A DNA stretch of 64,000 nt from assembly GCA_008330645.1 (NCBI GenBank), contig VLTN01000046.1, positions 1-64,000 on the forward strand, written 5' to 3'. Origin of the DNA: Cafeteria roenbergensis (lineage: Eukaryota > Sar > Bigyra > Bicosoecida > Cafeteriaceae). The notes under the pieces are model-generated. The model was given only the letters and a program-made list of their open reading frames with translations. It did no database searches and was not told the origin of the DNA. Positions 9,549 through 19,748 of the stretch are shown here, piece after piece. Numbering within the stretch: the first letter of the stretch is position 1; each line of letters begins with the position of its first letter. The position numbers and the translations under genes are program-made.

Positions 9549-10202
9549 ACGCCGCGGACGCCCCGCGCATGCTGGCTTTCCCCCCGGCTCGCGGGGAGGC
9601 CCCTTCCTTTCCGCTTCCTCCCCGATCTGTATCCGAGAGCGGGCGGCTCGCCGGGCCATGCCCCTGAGCGCTGTCCCCCGGTGGCAGGGCCTCGTCGCGA
9701 GCATGGAGTTTGGGCCCGTCGGCCTCCACCTCCGCCCGTGTCAGGCCTGGCTGGCGCCTGGCTTATCGCGGCAGGCAACGCTCGCTCCGCGGTTCTGGAT
9801 TCAAGAAGCCTCCTCTGTGCCTGCAGAGGGCGCATCCTCCTGTGTCCATTGTGCCTTCCCCGTATTCGCCCCCGCTCGCGCCCGTCGTTGTGGCGGGTCT
9901 GTGTGCGAGAGGTGCTGAATGTGCTCGAGAGCCCCCCGCGCCTCGTTCCTCCCCCGGCGACATGCCTCGTCGGGCTGGCGGCTGCTTTCGCTGGAGCGCG
10001 CGAGCCCGTGCTGCGACGCCAAGCCGCAACCGCAGCCACACGCCGGCCACACCCACTGCTGTTCGCACCTCACGCACTGCACTGGCGATGGCACCGTTAG
10101 CCAGGCGGATGCACAGAGCGCGCCGTTGTCGCTAACACGTGCAGAGGATAGAATGGCTTGGCCTGGCCTGGCCTGGCCTGGCCTGGCCTGGCCTGGCGTG
10201 GC
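9549..10202. other. Convergent intergenic region with pentanucleotide repeat
   Basis: The 654 bp between the GLTP stop and the p62 stop must hold both 3' UTRs. Apart from the GCCTG repeat at its right end, I see no further gene or structured RNA. Confidence 0.6.
10161..10195. repeat. (GCCTG)7 microsatellite
   Basis: Seven perfect copies of GCCTG end eight bases before the stop codon of the p62 gene read on the minus strand, so the repeat would lie in its 3' UTR. Confidence 0.95.
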
Positions 10203-12545
10203 TCAGGCGCGAGCGACGCCAAGCAGCCGCTCGGCCGCAGCAGCTGCCTCCAGCAGGGGCCCTCTGAGAACTTCAATCACCGGCCCCGCGACCGCCTCGT
10301 CAGGCGTGCCCCTCAGCCGCTCCATGCCGCTCTGAAGGCTGGTGACGCGCTCCGACACTCGCCTGAGGGCGTCTGACACCTTCGCCGCGTCCGAAGGGTG
10401 CACCCCGCCGCCAGCAGCGGCAGCCTTGGCCATGAGTCGCCACAGCAGTGCAAGGACCTCGGTGCCTCTGCGGGCCGACGCCCTGGCCCAGTCCGCCCAC
10501 GCCGGCTGCATGGCCAGCGGCAGCCCCGTGGCGGAGCTGCGCTGCACCGCTTCGAACGCTGCAGCCCGGGCCAGCGCAGCCTCAGCAAGCGCCAGCAGGT
10601 TGGGGGTTGTTGCGCGAGCCGCCGCGCCCAGCGCCACCCGAGCAGGCTCCTGCGCTCTGTCGCCGCAAGCTTCACTGGCGGGAGCGCCCGCCTCTGGCGC
10701 CGTCCCGGCCAGCAGCAGCGCGATGTCGACCGCAGTGCCCGGCCTGGCCGCAGCCACCCGCTCCGCCGCGGCTGCCTGTGGCTCTGTGGAGGAAGGCGAC
10801 TCCAAAACCAGGCGCCTGACGCGCTTCGGAGCCGCCGCCAGCAGGTCCGGCAGGCCCTCCGCGGCGTCCTCGTTCACCTCCAGCGCCCTCCCGCGCTTTC
10901 CGGCCCGGCTCCCTCCGGAGCCCGCAGCGCCCGCACGCCCGCTCGCGGTTGCTTGGACGGCCTCTGCCGGGAGCGCCACATCCGCGAAGCGCTGACACTC
11001 TTCCGCAATGGCCGCCGCGCGCGCCTCGCGCTCACGGACTCGCTCCGCCTCGGAGCTGTGGGCGACGCGCACGTCGTCCGGCTCGTACAGCCGCTGCGCC
11101 GCACGGGTTCCCCGCCCCGCTCGCGAAACCGCAGCACTGGCGGCCGCGGCTGCTGACTCGTCGGCGCCAATCAGGTCCCCCGGCCCGGCGGCCAGCACCC
11201 CGGTCTGGGCGTCCTGGGCCGTGGCCGCGAGGCTGAACCGGGGGTCCACCAGGGCGGCTCGCCTGGCCGCCGCAGTCCTGGCAACGGCGAGGTCCTCCGC
11301 GCTGACGGCGCCCACGCCCGCAAACAAGGCGTCGTCCCCCCGGGCCGAGGCTGCCAGCGGCGTGGCGTTGCCGCCTGCAGCGGCAGACCGTGCCGTCGCC
11401 GCCGCAGCGCCTGAGGGCAGCGCAGCCGCAGCCACGGAAGACGACGGCCTTCCCGCGATCGCGTCCTCCCTGAGGCGGAGCGCCTGCCTGTCTCGCTGGC
11501 GCGCCATGTGCGTGAAGTACCGGCGCCAGAAGTCCATAACGGACACCTTTCCGGAGGCGACGTGCTCTGCGTACGCGGCACGCAGGCGTGAGTCCGTCGC
11601 CAGGAGCTGCTGCGTCATCTCCGGCGTCACGGACACCTCCACCCGCATTCCGATGCTCCGCTGCGTCCTGGCGGCGCTCCGCCGCCTGGAGTAGGCGCGC
11701 GCACGCAGGCGCGCCGCGGCGTCTCTCAGCGCCTGAAGACGGCCCTCCGACCCCATCCAAAACTCCTCCTCGCTCACAATCGCACCCTTCACGACCAGGC
11801 TGCGGTGCTCCGACCGCAGCGCAGGGTCGTCGCGCAGCGCCTGCTCCCGCACGGAGGCCTCCGGGAGCTTCCCGTCCGCAATGGCTGCCTCGCCCCGCTC
11901 TGCGTCCGCCAGGTCCGTTGCGGCTCCCAGGTGTTCTGCCAGGGCAGAGCCAGCGGCAGACGCCACTTCGGCGGCGGTGGCGGCGCCCGCAGAGCATTCC
12001 TTCTTCGCCACCTGGCCGGACGGGCCATCGGCAGCCCCCGCCGCAGCCAGACGACGACCCTTTGCGGAGGCGGCGGACGTTGCCCTGAACGTCGCCATCA
12101 CGTCCTCGCCAACCGGCGTCGCAGCCGCCGCCCCTGTGGCAGAAACCATCGGCGAAGCCCCGGAGACGGAAGCACTGGGAGTGCTGGCACCGCCGGGAGA
12201 GGCCTTGCCTCCGGGGCCCTTGCTCGTCTTGACAACGGCCTTGCGGAAGGTGCCGAACGCGGGGTCAGTCGCAGCCACGAGCTCGGCTTCTCGCCGCAGC
12301 CCGATCACATGACCAGGGCCACCTGGAGACGGCGATAGCAGCAGCTTGAGCTTGTTGCCGGCCTTCTTGACCCCGTGAAGGGACGCTGTTAAAACCTCTC
12401 GCCGCCCGACTCGGCCGCCAAGGTCGAACACGAACAGGCCTGGCCCGCACGAAAGCGTGGCGTCCGGACCCTGGCCCGCAGCCAGGGCCTCATCCAGCAA
12501 CGGTCCGTCCAAAATCCGGATGGGAAAGCTCGCACCCGACGCCAT
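10203..12545 (-). CDS. GTF2H1: TFIIH core subunit p62 (TFB1/GTF2H1)
   Basis: Single exon, 780 residues from M-A-S-G-A-S. p62 is a non-catalytic subunit of general transcription factor TFIIH, used in RNA polymerase II initiation and nucleotide-excision repair. It binds activators and repair factors through its PH domain and the XPD/p44 core through its BSD domains. Residues about 8-110 fit the divergent N-terminal PH domain (G-L-F-V-F-D-L-G-G-R-V). Two BSD domains follow near 235-265 (S-L-V-V-K-G-A-I-V-S-E-E-E-F-W) and 310-345 (S-V-M-D-F-W-R-R-Y-F). The C-terminal helical region is present, and Ala-rich linkers make the protein longer than human p62 (548). A CTTGCAG before GCCAGG at 12568 resembles a splice acceptor, so a short upstream exon is possible. 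Confidence 0.88.
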   Translation of the reverse strand: MASGASFPIRILDGPLLDEALAAGQGPDATLSCGPGLFVFDLGGRVGRREVLTASLHGVKKAGNKLKLLLSPSPGGPGHVIGLRREAELVAATDPAFGTFRKAVVKTSKGPGGKASPGGASTPSASVSGASPMVSATGAAAATPVGEDVMATFRATSAASAKGRRLAAAGAADGPSGQVAKKECSAGAATAAEVASAAGSALAEHLGAATDLADAERGEAAIADGKLPEASVREQALRDDPALRSEHRSLVVKGAIVSEEEFWMGSEGRLQALRDAAARLRARAYSRRRSAARTQRSIGMRVEVSVTPEMTQQLLATDSRLRAAYAEHVASGKVSVMDFWRRYFTHMARQRDRQALRLREDAIAGRPSSSVAAAALPSGAAAATARSAAAGGNATPLAASARGDDALFAGVGAVSAEDLAVARTAAARRAALVDPRFSLAATAQDAQTGVLAAGPGDLIGADESAAAAASAAVSRAGRGTRAAQRLYEPDDVRVAHSSEAERVREREARAAAIAEECQRFADVALPAEAVQATASGRAGAAGSGGSRAGKRGRALEVNEDAAEGLPDLLAAAPKRVRRLVLESPSSTEPQAAAAERVAAARPGTAVDIALLLAGTAPEAGAPASEACGDRAQEPARVALGAAARATTPNLLALAEAALARAAAFEAVQRSSATGLPLAMQPAWADWARASARRGTEVLALLWRLMAKAAAAGGGVHPSDAAKVSDALRRVSERVTSLQSGMERLRGTPDEAVAGPVIEVLRGPLLEAAAAAERLLGVARA

Positions 12546-13285
12546 GGGCTCGCTGTTCCGCAGCCTGGCCTGCAAGTGGACGCCTCGCACCCCCAGGCCC
12601 GACACGTCCGGCACTGGCGCGGGTGGTTCTCAGCCGCGCGCGGAGCCCACCACTTCCAGAGCTAGCTTCCACCGCTTCACGGCAAGTCAACGCCACCCCA
12701 CCCCCGCACCTGGTGAGGAGTGGTTCGGCGGCGGCTGCCGGACGCGATTCCGGCAGAGCCGCGTGGCTTTGCTTGACAGATGCCCAGCGCATGCCGATGC
12801 GCTGCCAAAGCGGCAATGGTACACAAACACTGAAACGCACAACCACAAACACACACACACACACACACACGCTGAAACTCTGAAACACGTGCGCGCGCGC
12901 CCTCTCTCTCTCCCCATCTCTGCAAGGCTTGCAGGAAGGGCATGCGCTCATTGCGAAGAATCGCAGCAAGAATCGCAGCAAGGAGCAGCCGCGAGGGGAG
13001 GGGAGAGCGAGTGCACGTGCCGGCGGGGCAAGGCGGGAATACCCAAACAATTCATAGTGGCGCTCGCAGACGACGCGGGCACAAGCAGATCCGAGAGGTT
13101 CGCGCACGGGCCGGCGCGAGGAACAAGCGCCATCGGCGCACAGCGAGCAACGAGCCGAGCTGGAGCGCGAGCGGGCGGTCCGCACGCCGTGAGCCAGCGT
13201 CGCAAAGCGGCTGCTCCGCCACCAGGCTGCAGGCGACGGTTGCGGCCACTGCGGCCTGGACCCGCCTCCCGGCGCGGGTGTTGCC
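12546..13285. promoter_or_regulatory. Intergenic region: p62 promoter and kinase 3' flank
   Basis: 740 bp between the p62 start and the stop of the kinase gene, both on the minus strand. It holds the kinase 3' flank, a 22-base AC run (GT in the sense of both genes) and the presumed p62 promoter. No gene-like frame is convincing. Confidence 0.5.
12849..12870. repeat. (AC)11 microsatellite
   Basis: Eleven uninterrupted AC dinucleotides. On the minus strand, the coding strand of both neighbours, this is a GT run about 415 bp past the kinase stop. Confidence 0.95.
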
Positions 13286-15506
13286 TCAGTGGGACGTCGC
13301 CATCGCTCCCGAGTCCACAAAGGTGAAGCCTTCGAACTTGTTCCCCGCGCCCATCGAGAGGCCGGTGTCGGGCACAACGCTGTCGACGACTGGCTCCGAG
13401 GTGAACTCCTTGTCGAAGTTGCTGGTGTCAGCGGCGCCGCGCACGATGGGCTTGAATGGCGAAGGGAGCTCCTTGGCCTCGAGCTTGGCCCAGTCCAGCG
13501 ATTCGAAGAAGGGGTGCGCCTTGATGCTCTCCACGTCGGCGTCGCCGGAGCCTAGGCGCCGGCGAGGGTCCTTGGCGAGGATCTTGTTGATAAAGTCCAT
13601 GGCGTTGCCGGAGAAGTGGTCCGGGAAGGGCACGGGGGACGACTCGATCTTGTCGTACATGTCCTGCACATTGGACGAGAAGAAGGGCGGCAGGCCGTGC
13701 ATCATCTCGTACGTCAGGATGCCCAGCGCCCACCAGTCCACCTCCTTGTCGTGGGCCTCGTCGCAAATGACCTCGGGGGCCAGGTACTCGGGCGTGCCGC
13801 AGAAGGTCTCCGTTTTTTCGCCTGGCTTGGTGAGCGCCTTGGCCAGGCCAAAGTCGGTCAGGCTCACGTGGCCGTGGTCGTCCAGCAGGATGTTTTCAGG
13901 CTTGAGGTCGCGGTAGACGATGCCCTTGGAGTGAAGGTGCCCGATGCCGAGGGCGATTTCCGCGGCGAAAAAGCGAGCCTGCGCCTCGGTGAACCGCTTC
14001 GCCTTGCGCAGGTGGAAGAAGAGCTCGCCGCCCCGCAGGAACGGCATCACCATGTAGAGCTTGGTGGGCGTCTGGAAGGCGTAGCGGAGGCGCACGAGGA
14101 AGGGGTGGTCGATGCTCTCGAGAATGGCACGCTCGGCACGGGTGTGCTCCAGCTGATTGCGCTTCACGACCATGGCCTTGGACAGGATCTTCATCGCCAG
14201 CACCTCGCTCTGGCCCTTGCGTCGCACGAGCATCACCTTTCCGAAGGAGCCGCGGCCGATGACGCGAAGCAGGTCAAAGTCCGACAGGCGCACCGACGTC
14301 TCCCGCTTGCTCCAGCCCTCCGTGACTGGCTCCGCGCTCCCGCCGGAAGCAGCGCGCTTCACAGCGCCATCGCCGTCCTCGTCCTCGTCCTCGTCCTCCT
14401 CGCGAATGGTCCTCAGGTCCCCGCCCGCCGCTGCCGCCGAGGCCCCCGCTCCGGACGCAGCGGCGGCGCCTGCCGCCGCGGAACCCTCGCTTGCGCCCCC
14501 GCGGGTGGCCGGCTCCCCGCGCTCCCCGCGCTTCCCAACGGACGACGAGCTGAGCGCCCTCGCGCCCCCCTCGCCGCCCCCTCCCACGGGCCGCGCCACC
14601 CCAGCAGCCCGTGCCGCTCGTGCCTGCACCCTTGTCGTGCACAGAGCGTCGAGGCTGGCGTCAGACACGTGCCTCACCTCCAAGTCCCCGAGCGCTGCGG
14701 CAAACTTGGCGTCGCGCACGGTTTCCATGATTGCCTCCTTCGCGGCGTCGCTGTAGTGGTAGTCGTACTCGGAGGGCACGTGCAAAATGAACTGGTTGGA
14801 AACTGACGACAGCGTGACTGCCGTGACCAGCTGCAGCGGGATGCGCCGCTTGCAGACGGACAGGCTCGGCATGATGTTGTACATTGCGCGGTTGGTCACG
14901 AGAAGCACGCGCTTCTGGGTCTTGCCCTTGCGGTTGATCTTGTCGATGTGGCTGCTGTACAGCACGTCCTCCGGCCCTGCGGACAGAATCGAGTGCGATT
15001 TCGCGCGATTCCGAGAGGCGCTGTGGAACGGAGCCGGGGGCGAGCGCCGCGCGTCGGGGAACCCTCGCGGGGCGGGCTTCCAGGCCGGTCCGAGCGGCGC
15101 GGGTGGCGGGGGGCTTGGGGTCGGCCAGCAGGAACTCGGCGATCTGGCTTAGCACACAGTCACAGCTGGCCGGGGCGCGCTGCGGCCCGCGTGCGGTGCC
15201 GGGCGAGATGCCCCGCCTTCGGGCGAAGCAAGCGCCGCGGCTGGCCGCGAGAGGGGCGGGGGGGCGCGTCCGCCAAGGGCCGCCCCATGCGCAGTCGTGC
15301 GAGGAGCGCGCATGGCTGGTGCAACGCCCCTCTGCTGGCGCAGCGACTACACCGGGAGGGGCACCGGTCGAAGGGGCGCGGCGGCGGCGGCGGGAGCGCG
15401 AACGCAAGCCCTCACCACTGCCTTCCGCGTCGATAATGTTTTGCACGGGGAGGCTGTCCTGGAGCCCGAGCATGTCTGCGCCGCGACGAGTTGCCGCTGC
15501 TGCCAT
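13286..15506 (-). CDS. AGC-family Ser/Thr protein kinase with N-terminal myosin TH1-like domain
   Basis: Exons 15416-15506 and 13286-14976 join in frame across a 439 nt intron (GTGAGG donor, CCGCAG acceptor), giving 593 residues. A TH1-type lipid-binding domain occupies about 34-125 (I-D-K-I-N-R-K-G-K-T-Q-K-R-V-L-L). An Ala/Gly/acidic linker follows. The kinase domain spans about 265-530 with glycine loop G-R-G-S-F-G, Lys294 in A-M-K-I-L, Y-R-D-L-K-P-E-N, D-F-G and activation loop T-F-C-G-T-P-E-Y-L-A-P-E. The C-tail ends with hydrophobic motif F-E-G-F-T-F. All catalytic residues are present, so it should be active and open to PDK1-type activation-loop control. The TH1 domain suggests recruitment to acidic phospholipid membranes. 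Substrates are unknown. A downstream Met (M-L-G-L-Q) is an alternative start. Confidence 0.9.
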
Positions 15507-16234
15507 CGTTGCTTGCCGCGCTCGTCGCCAGGCTGATGCGCCGTCGCAGGCTTCCTCCGGGTCCTAGGCAGAGCAGGCGCTGCTACAGGTAACGCGCAGT
15601 TGCTACGCCTGCCAGCGGGGTCGGGAGGATGCCTCGGTGGAGCCGGCGGGAGCGGTTGCCTCGGGATTGTGCGCGACGAGCTTGCTGAGTGCTCTGCCAC
15701 ACCGGTGTTTCCGATTTGGCGCTTGTCGCCGCCGTTCTTTGTGCAGCAGTGAGGGGCTCCCGGCGCACCGGTCCCACAAGCGGGGCGTGAGCGCTCCCCC
15801 CCGCTGCGTGGAAGCGGCCCCAGGGCGCACGCGAGCGCGGCTGCGACTGCCAAGCTTGGCAGCCCATCGCTGGCCGCACATCACCGCATCGCCTTCCCTG
15901 CACCGCGGAGACGCGCCCCCGGCCCCCAGGCAGCGAGCAAGATTCGACGGGGCACCGCTGCGCGCCGTTGCATAGGTTGCGAACGACGCGCGGGCAAGTC
16001 GTGGACGCGCGGCAGAGCAGCGGCAGAGCTGGAGAGCCGACGACTCCGCCTGCAGCGTGGCTTTCGGCCGCACGCCGCTCTCTCTCTCTCTGTTCTCCCC
16101 GCCCTGGGCGGGAAGCCACCGGCAGAGGGACGCGACCCAGTGCTGCCGGGGCGGGAGCGATTCTCCCACCCCCCTCCCCTTCCACCTCCCGAGGCACGAA
16201 CGCATTGCGATTGGCCCTGGCCGCAGTTTTCCCA
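15507..16234. promoter_or_regulatory. Divergent intergenic region
   Basis: 728 bp between the divergent kinase and pseudouridine synthase starts, so presumably both promoters. A pyrimidine-rich CTCTCTCTCTCT run lies at 16077-16090, upstream of the synthase start. No TATA motif was recognised. Confidence 0.4.
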
Positions 16235-17824
16235 ATGCAGTCGCCGAGCGCGGCGGGACCTCACAAGGCGGACGAGCGGGTGCACGCGCTGTTCCAGCTT
16301 GGCTTCCACGGCGACGGGCTGTCCGGGTGGCAGGAGCAGTCTCCGTCGTCAGGCGACAGCACTGTGCAGGCAATTTTTCGTCGGGCCCTGCTGGACGTGC
16401 TTGGCCCGGCCAGGGTCAGCGGCGAGGCCCCAGTCTGCCGAGCAGCCAGCCGGTTGGACGCAGGCGTGAGCTCTGACGCGCTGTTGGTGCACGCCGCCCT
16501 CCCACTGACGGCCCCAGCGTCCGTGCAGCGCGACCCAGCAGCGCTGCTCGCGGCTCTCAACGCCGCCCTCACACGAGCCCTGGTCGTGCGGCGTGTGGCG
16601 CTGCGGGCACCCGCTCAAGTGATTGTGCAGAGCGTGGTGCGGGTCAAGACCTACTCTTACTACCTGCGGGTGGGCCGCCACGCCAGCGCGCAGACTGCCG
16701 CCGTCGGGTCGGGGGCGTTCTTCTGTTCAGCGTGGCAGCGGCGGCCCGGCCGCGCAGCCAGCCCCAGCGAGGATGGCGGCAGCGGCGGCAGCGGCGCCGG
16801 AGCCGCCCCCTGCGACGCCGAGGCAAGCCTGATGGCGCCGCCGGCACCGCTTCCGGCAGACGACGGCCGCTTCTACACGGACCCAGTTGCGTTCGCAGCG
16901 GCCATAGAGCGGGCGCTGCTGCCGGCGGTGGGCGAGCACGACTTTGTTGCAATGTGCAAAAGCCGGCGCCCACAGCCAGGCAGGCAGCGGCGGTTTCGCC
17001 GGGCGCAGGACGCTGCCAAGGCTGCGGCGTCGACGGCAGCAGCGGAAGCCGCGGAGGCGGGATGCCTCGGCGGCGGCGGCGACGACGACGACGATGACGA
17101 CGACGACGACGACGACTGTGATGGCGGCGGGGGCGAAGAAGCCTCCGAGGCCGCCTGTGACAGCTCCAGCGCGGCCGGCACGCCTCACCCTGGCGGGGTA
17201 TCGGCCGTGGGGCAGCCCAAAGGGTGCGGTAGCACTGTTCGGCGCGTCCTCTCCGTGTCCGCCCGGCACGTGCCCGTGTCGGACCTTCTGGGCCGTGTGG
17301 AGGCCATTCGCGCGGACAGGGAGGCCGCCGCGGCCTGCCGCGCGGCGCCCGGCGGACCCAGCGCCGCCGCGAGCGATGCTGCTGCAGAGGCGCGCGGTGC
17401 GGAGGCGCCGGCTGCGGGGTCGCGCCGGGGCCGGGAGGAGAGCCACGGCGGCGCTGCCGTGCACGGCGAACGCTTGGCAAAGCGGGCGCGGCGGCAGAAG
17501 CAGCAGCAGCAGCAGCAGCAGCCGGACGCGGCGCTTCCGGATGCAATGATCGTGCGCGTGGACGTGCGGCTGCGGGGGGCTCTGCGGTACATGGTGCGCG
17601 CGCTGGTTGGGGCTGCCGTCGCACAGGTGACTGGCCGGTTGCACCGCGGCAGCATTCAAGCGGCCATCGAGTCGCCGGCCAGCTTCCCCAAGGGGCTGTC
17701 TGCCCTCGGCCCTTCGCGCCCTCTTTGGCTCTCCTCGGTGGAAACCGAGCCCAAAGATTTGTTTTCACACCCGAGCGCGCAGCTTGTCGCCGGCCGCATC
17801 GTGACATCAAACGTGTGCGACTGA
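16235..17824 (+). CDS. tRNA pseudouridine synthase, TruA/PUS1-PUS3 family
   Basis: Single exon of 529 residues. TruA-family enzymes turn uridine into pseudouridine in tRNA and some other RNAs. The N-terminal half shows the family start (L-F-Q-L-G-F-H-G-D-G-L-S-G-W-Q) and catalytic motif S-R-L-D-A-G-V, with Asp75 as presumed nucleophile; bacterial TruA has R-T-D-A-G-V. The C-terminal motif L-R-Y-M-V-R-A-L-V-G-A-A-V matches the family's M-V-R segment. Between them lie about 250 extra residues with an Asp12 run (about 283-294) and a Gln7 run (about 423-429), flanked by basic K-R-A-R-R-Q. These tracts make it far longer than TruA (about 270) and look disordered. Which subfamily and tRNA position apply cannot be decided here. 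The start is the first Met before the conserved domain. Confidence 0.85.
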   Translation: MQSPSAAGPHKADERVHALFQLGFHGDGLSGWQEQSPSSGDSTVQAIFRRALLDVLGPARVSGEAPVCRAASRLDAGVSSDALLVHAALPLTAPASVQRDPAALLAALNAALTRALVVRRVALRAPAQVIVQSVVRVKTYSYYLRVGRHASAQTAAVGSGAFFCSAWQRRPGRAASPSEDGGSGGSGAGAAPCDAEASLMAPPAPLPADDGRFYTDPVAFAAAIERALLPAVGEHDFVAMCKSRRPQPGRQRRFRRAQDAAKAAASTAAAEAAEAGCLGGGGDDDDDDDDDDDDCDGGGGEEASEAACDSSSAAGTPHPGGVSAVGQPKGCGSTVRRVLSVSARHVPVSDLLGRVEAIRADREAAAACRAAPGGPSAAASDAAAEARGAEAPAAGSRRGREESHGGAAVHGERLAKRARRQKQQQQQQQPDAALPDAMIVRVDVRLRGALRYMVRALVGAAVAQVTGRLHRGSIQAAIESPASFPKGLSALGPSRPLWLSSVETEPKDLFSHPSAQLVAGRIVTSNVCD

Positions 17825-18114
17825 CTTGCGCCGTCGCCTCGCCAGCCTGCGCCAAAGCCCGGGGAGCGGTCGCCCCACACGCGGCACTCGGCAGCAAGTG
17901 GCCACGCTTGCTCTCGGCGCGCGGCCAATGCGCAGGCCGCTCCGCTGCTGCTGCGACGGCGGCTGGTGCCTCGCTGGGCGCGAGCCCGGTTGCGCCGGCT
18001 CTGCCAGCAGGTCGCGCTGCTGCAGCGCCTCCTGTCACCGGGGCCGGACGCCCAGCAGGCGCGGGCCGGCGGAGGCAAATGTGAGCGCCTGCCCCAGGAC
18101 GTGCGCTGGACGGC

Positions 18115-19748
18115 TTGCAGGGCACGACACTGCCGCCTCAGCGGCGACCCGCGGTCGCGTCGTTGCTGGCCGCAACGTCGTCGGAAAATCGCCACTGCGC
18201 CCGCCTCTCGCGCATTGCGGCCGCTCGCAGGTCTCTTCGGCGGATCGACGGGAAGGTGTGCATTGTTGTGCACCTGCTCGACAACTCCTCCCGGCAGCTC
18301 CTGGTCGAGGACGCGTCCACGGTCCACGTAAGGGCTTGCGCGTAGCCCTGGCTTGTCGACCAGATTCGTCTGCCGCTCAGCCGGCCGCCTTGCTCGCGCT
18401 GGGCAGCTTTTCCGCCACGCTCAAGAGGCGCGGGCATGACAGCGCGTTATGCTGGCCCCTGGCCTCTCGGAAGGCGGAGCCGGCCGGTCCTTGGGACGGC
18501 GGCCGTGCGCCGCTGCGCAGACAGTTGCGCCCGCTCCAGCACCTCGCGTGTGCTTTTGTTTCGCTCCCCGCGCCCGGCCCGCAGGATGTGCTGACTGACC
18601 TGGCGGTGAAGCAGAACATCAAGCCGTTCCCTGGCATGAACAACGTGTTTGGTTTGTGCGAGGCGCGCGACGGCGTGAACATGGGAATGTGCCTCCCAAT
18701 TGGCACCCCCATCGTGCCAATTGTGTCGTCGTGGCTGGCCAACAAGGTTTCTGACACTGCCAAGTTCGTGTTCAAGATCCGGCTCTTCGCCAACGTCGTT
18801 CGCGCGCCCGAGGACAAGAGCCTGTGCTACATGTCGTTCATCCAGGGCGTTTACGAGGTCATCACCGGGATTCTCCCAGTCACCGCGGACGAGGCCATCT
18901 CCCTCGCAGCTCTGCAGATGCAGGTGAAGTTTGGGAACAGCAAGCCGACCGTGCACACCAAGGGCTTCCTGAGCCGCAGCGGCCAGCTCAAGGGCATGGT
19001 CCCCGCACCGCTGCTGCTTCGCCGCGCAATGTCCGCCTGGGACGAGGACATTCTCGCGCGCCACCGTCTGCTCAACGCGGACGCCAGGGCCAACCCCATG
19101 CGCCTCTACTGCCGCATGCTCCTCTCCCGCGATTTCTACGGGGCAGAGTATTTCTCAGCGGGCCAGTCCTTCTCCTCCGCAATGCCGGAGAGCGTGGTGC
19201 TGGCCGTGGGCCTCAGCGGCGTTCACGTGCTCACGCTTGAGGACAAGCGCATCCTCGACCACTACAGCTTTGCCGAGATCAACCGCTGGGGTTTCACCAG
19301 CGACCCCACCTTCTACGTGGACCTCAAGGCCCAGATGAGCCGGCCCGACGCCCAGAGCACCATCAAGCCCACCGCCGAGGCGGGAAACCGATTCACCTTT
19401 ACGACGAAGCATGGCCGCGACGCCTCCGACCTTCTCACCGCCTATGCGACGCGCATTCTGGAGGAGATCAACGCCCGGCGGGACGCGGGCGGCGCCGCCG
19501 CTGCGGCAGCGTCGTCTGGAGCCGCGGGCGGCGCTGGCGCCGCCGGGTCCGGCAGGGCTGCCGCCGCTGCGATTGCCCTGGACGAGGCCGCCACGCGCAT
19601 CCAAGCCATGGTCCGTGGCGCGCGCGTCCGCGAGGACCTTCAACGCGAGGCGGCCGCGGTTCGCATCCAGGCTCTCATGCGAGGCAACCTGGCGCGCATG
19701 GAGTTCGACCGCATGCTCGAGGAGGCCGAGGCGGAGTTCGACGAGTGA
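18115..19748 (+). CDS. FERM-domain protein with C-terminal IQ motifs
   Basis: Exons 18115-18327 and 18585-19748 join in phase at GTAAGG/CCCGCAG, giving about 458 residues. The join rebuilds the first FERM lobe (C-I-V-V-H-L-L-D-N-S-S-R-Q-L then D-V-L-T-D-L-A-V-K-Q). Lobes F2 and F3 follow, resembling the FERM part of MyTH4-FERM myosin tails, including Y-S-F-A-E-I-N-R-W-G-F. After an Ala/Gly linker come two IQ motifs (T-R-I-Q-A-M-V-R-G-A-R-V-R and V-R-I-Q-A-L-M-R-G-N-L-A-R), predicted to bind calmodulin or light chains. FERM modules link membrane proteins or phosphoinositides to the cytoskeleton. No motor, MyTH4 or transmembrane segment is seen. The 5' end is uncertain: a CTCGCAG near 18230 could be an acceptor for a further upstream exon. 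Confidence 0.8.

Noticed and set aside
15120-15180. An extra kinase exon reading I-A-E-F-L-L-A-D-P-K
   Set aside because: Its phase does not fit either neighbour, whereas exons 15416-15506 and 13286-14976 join perfectly without it.
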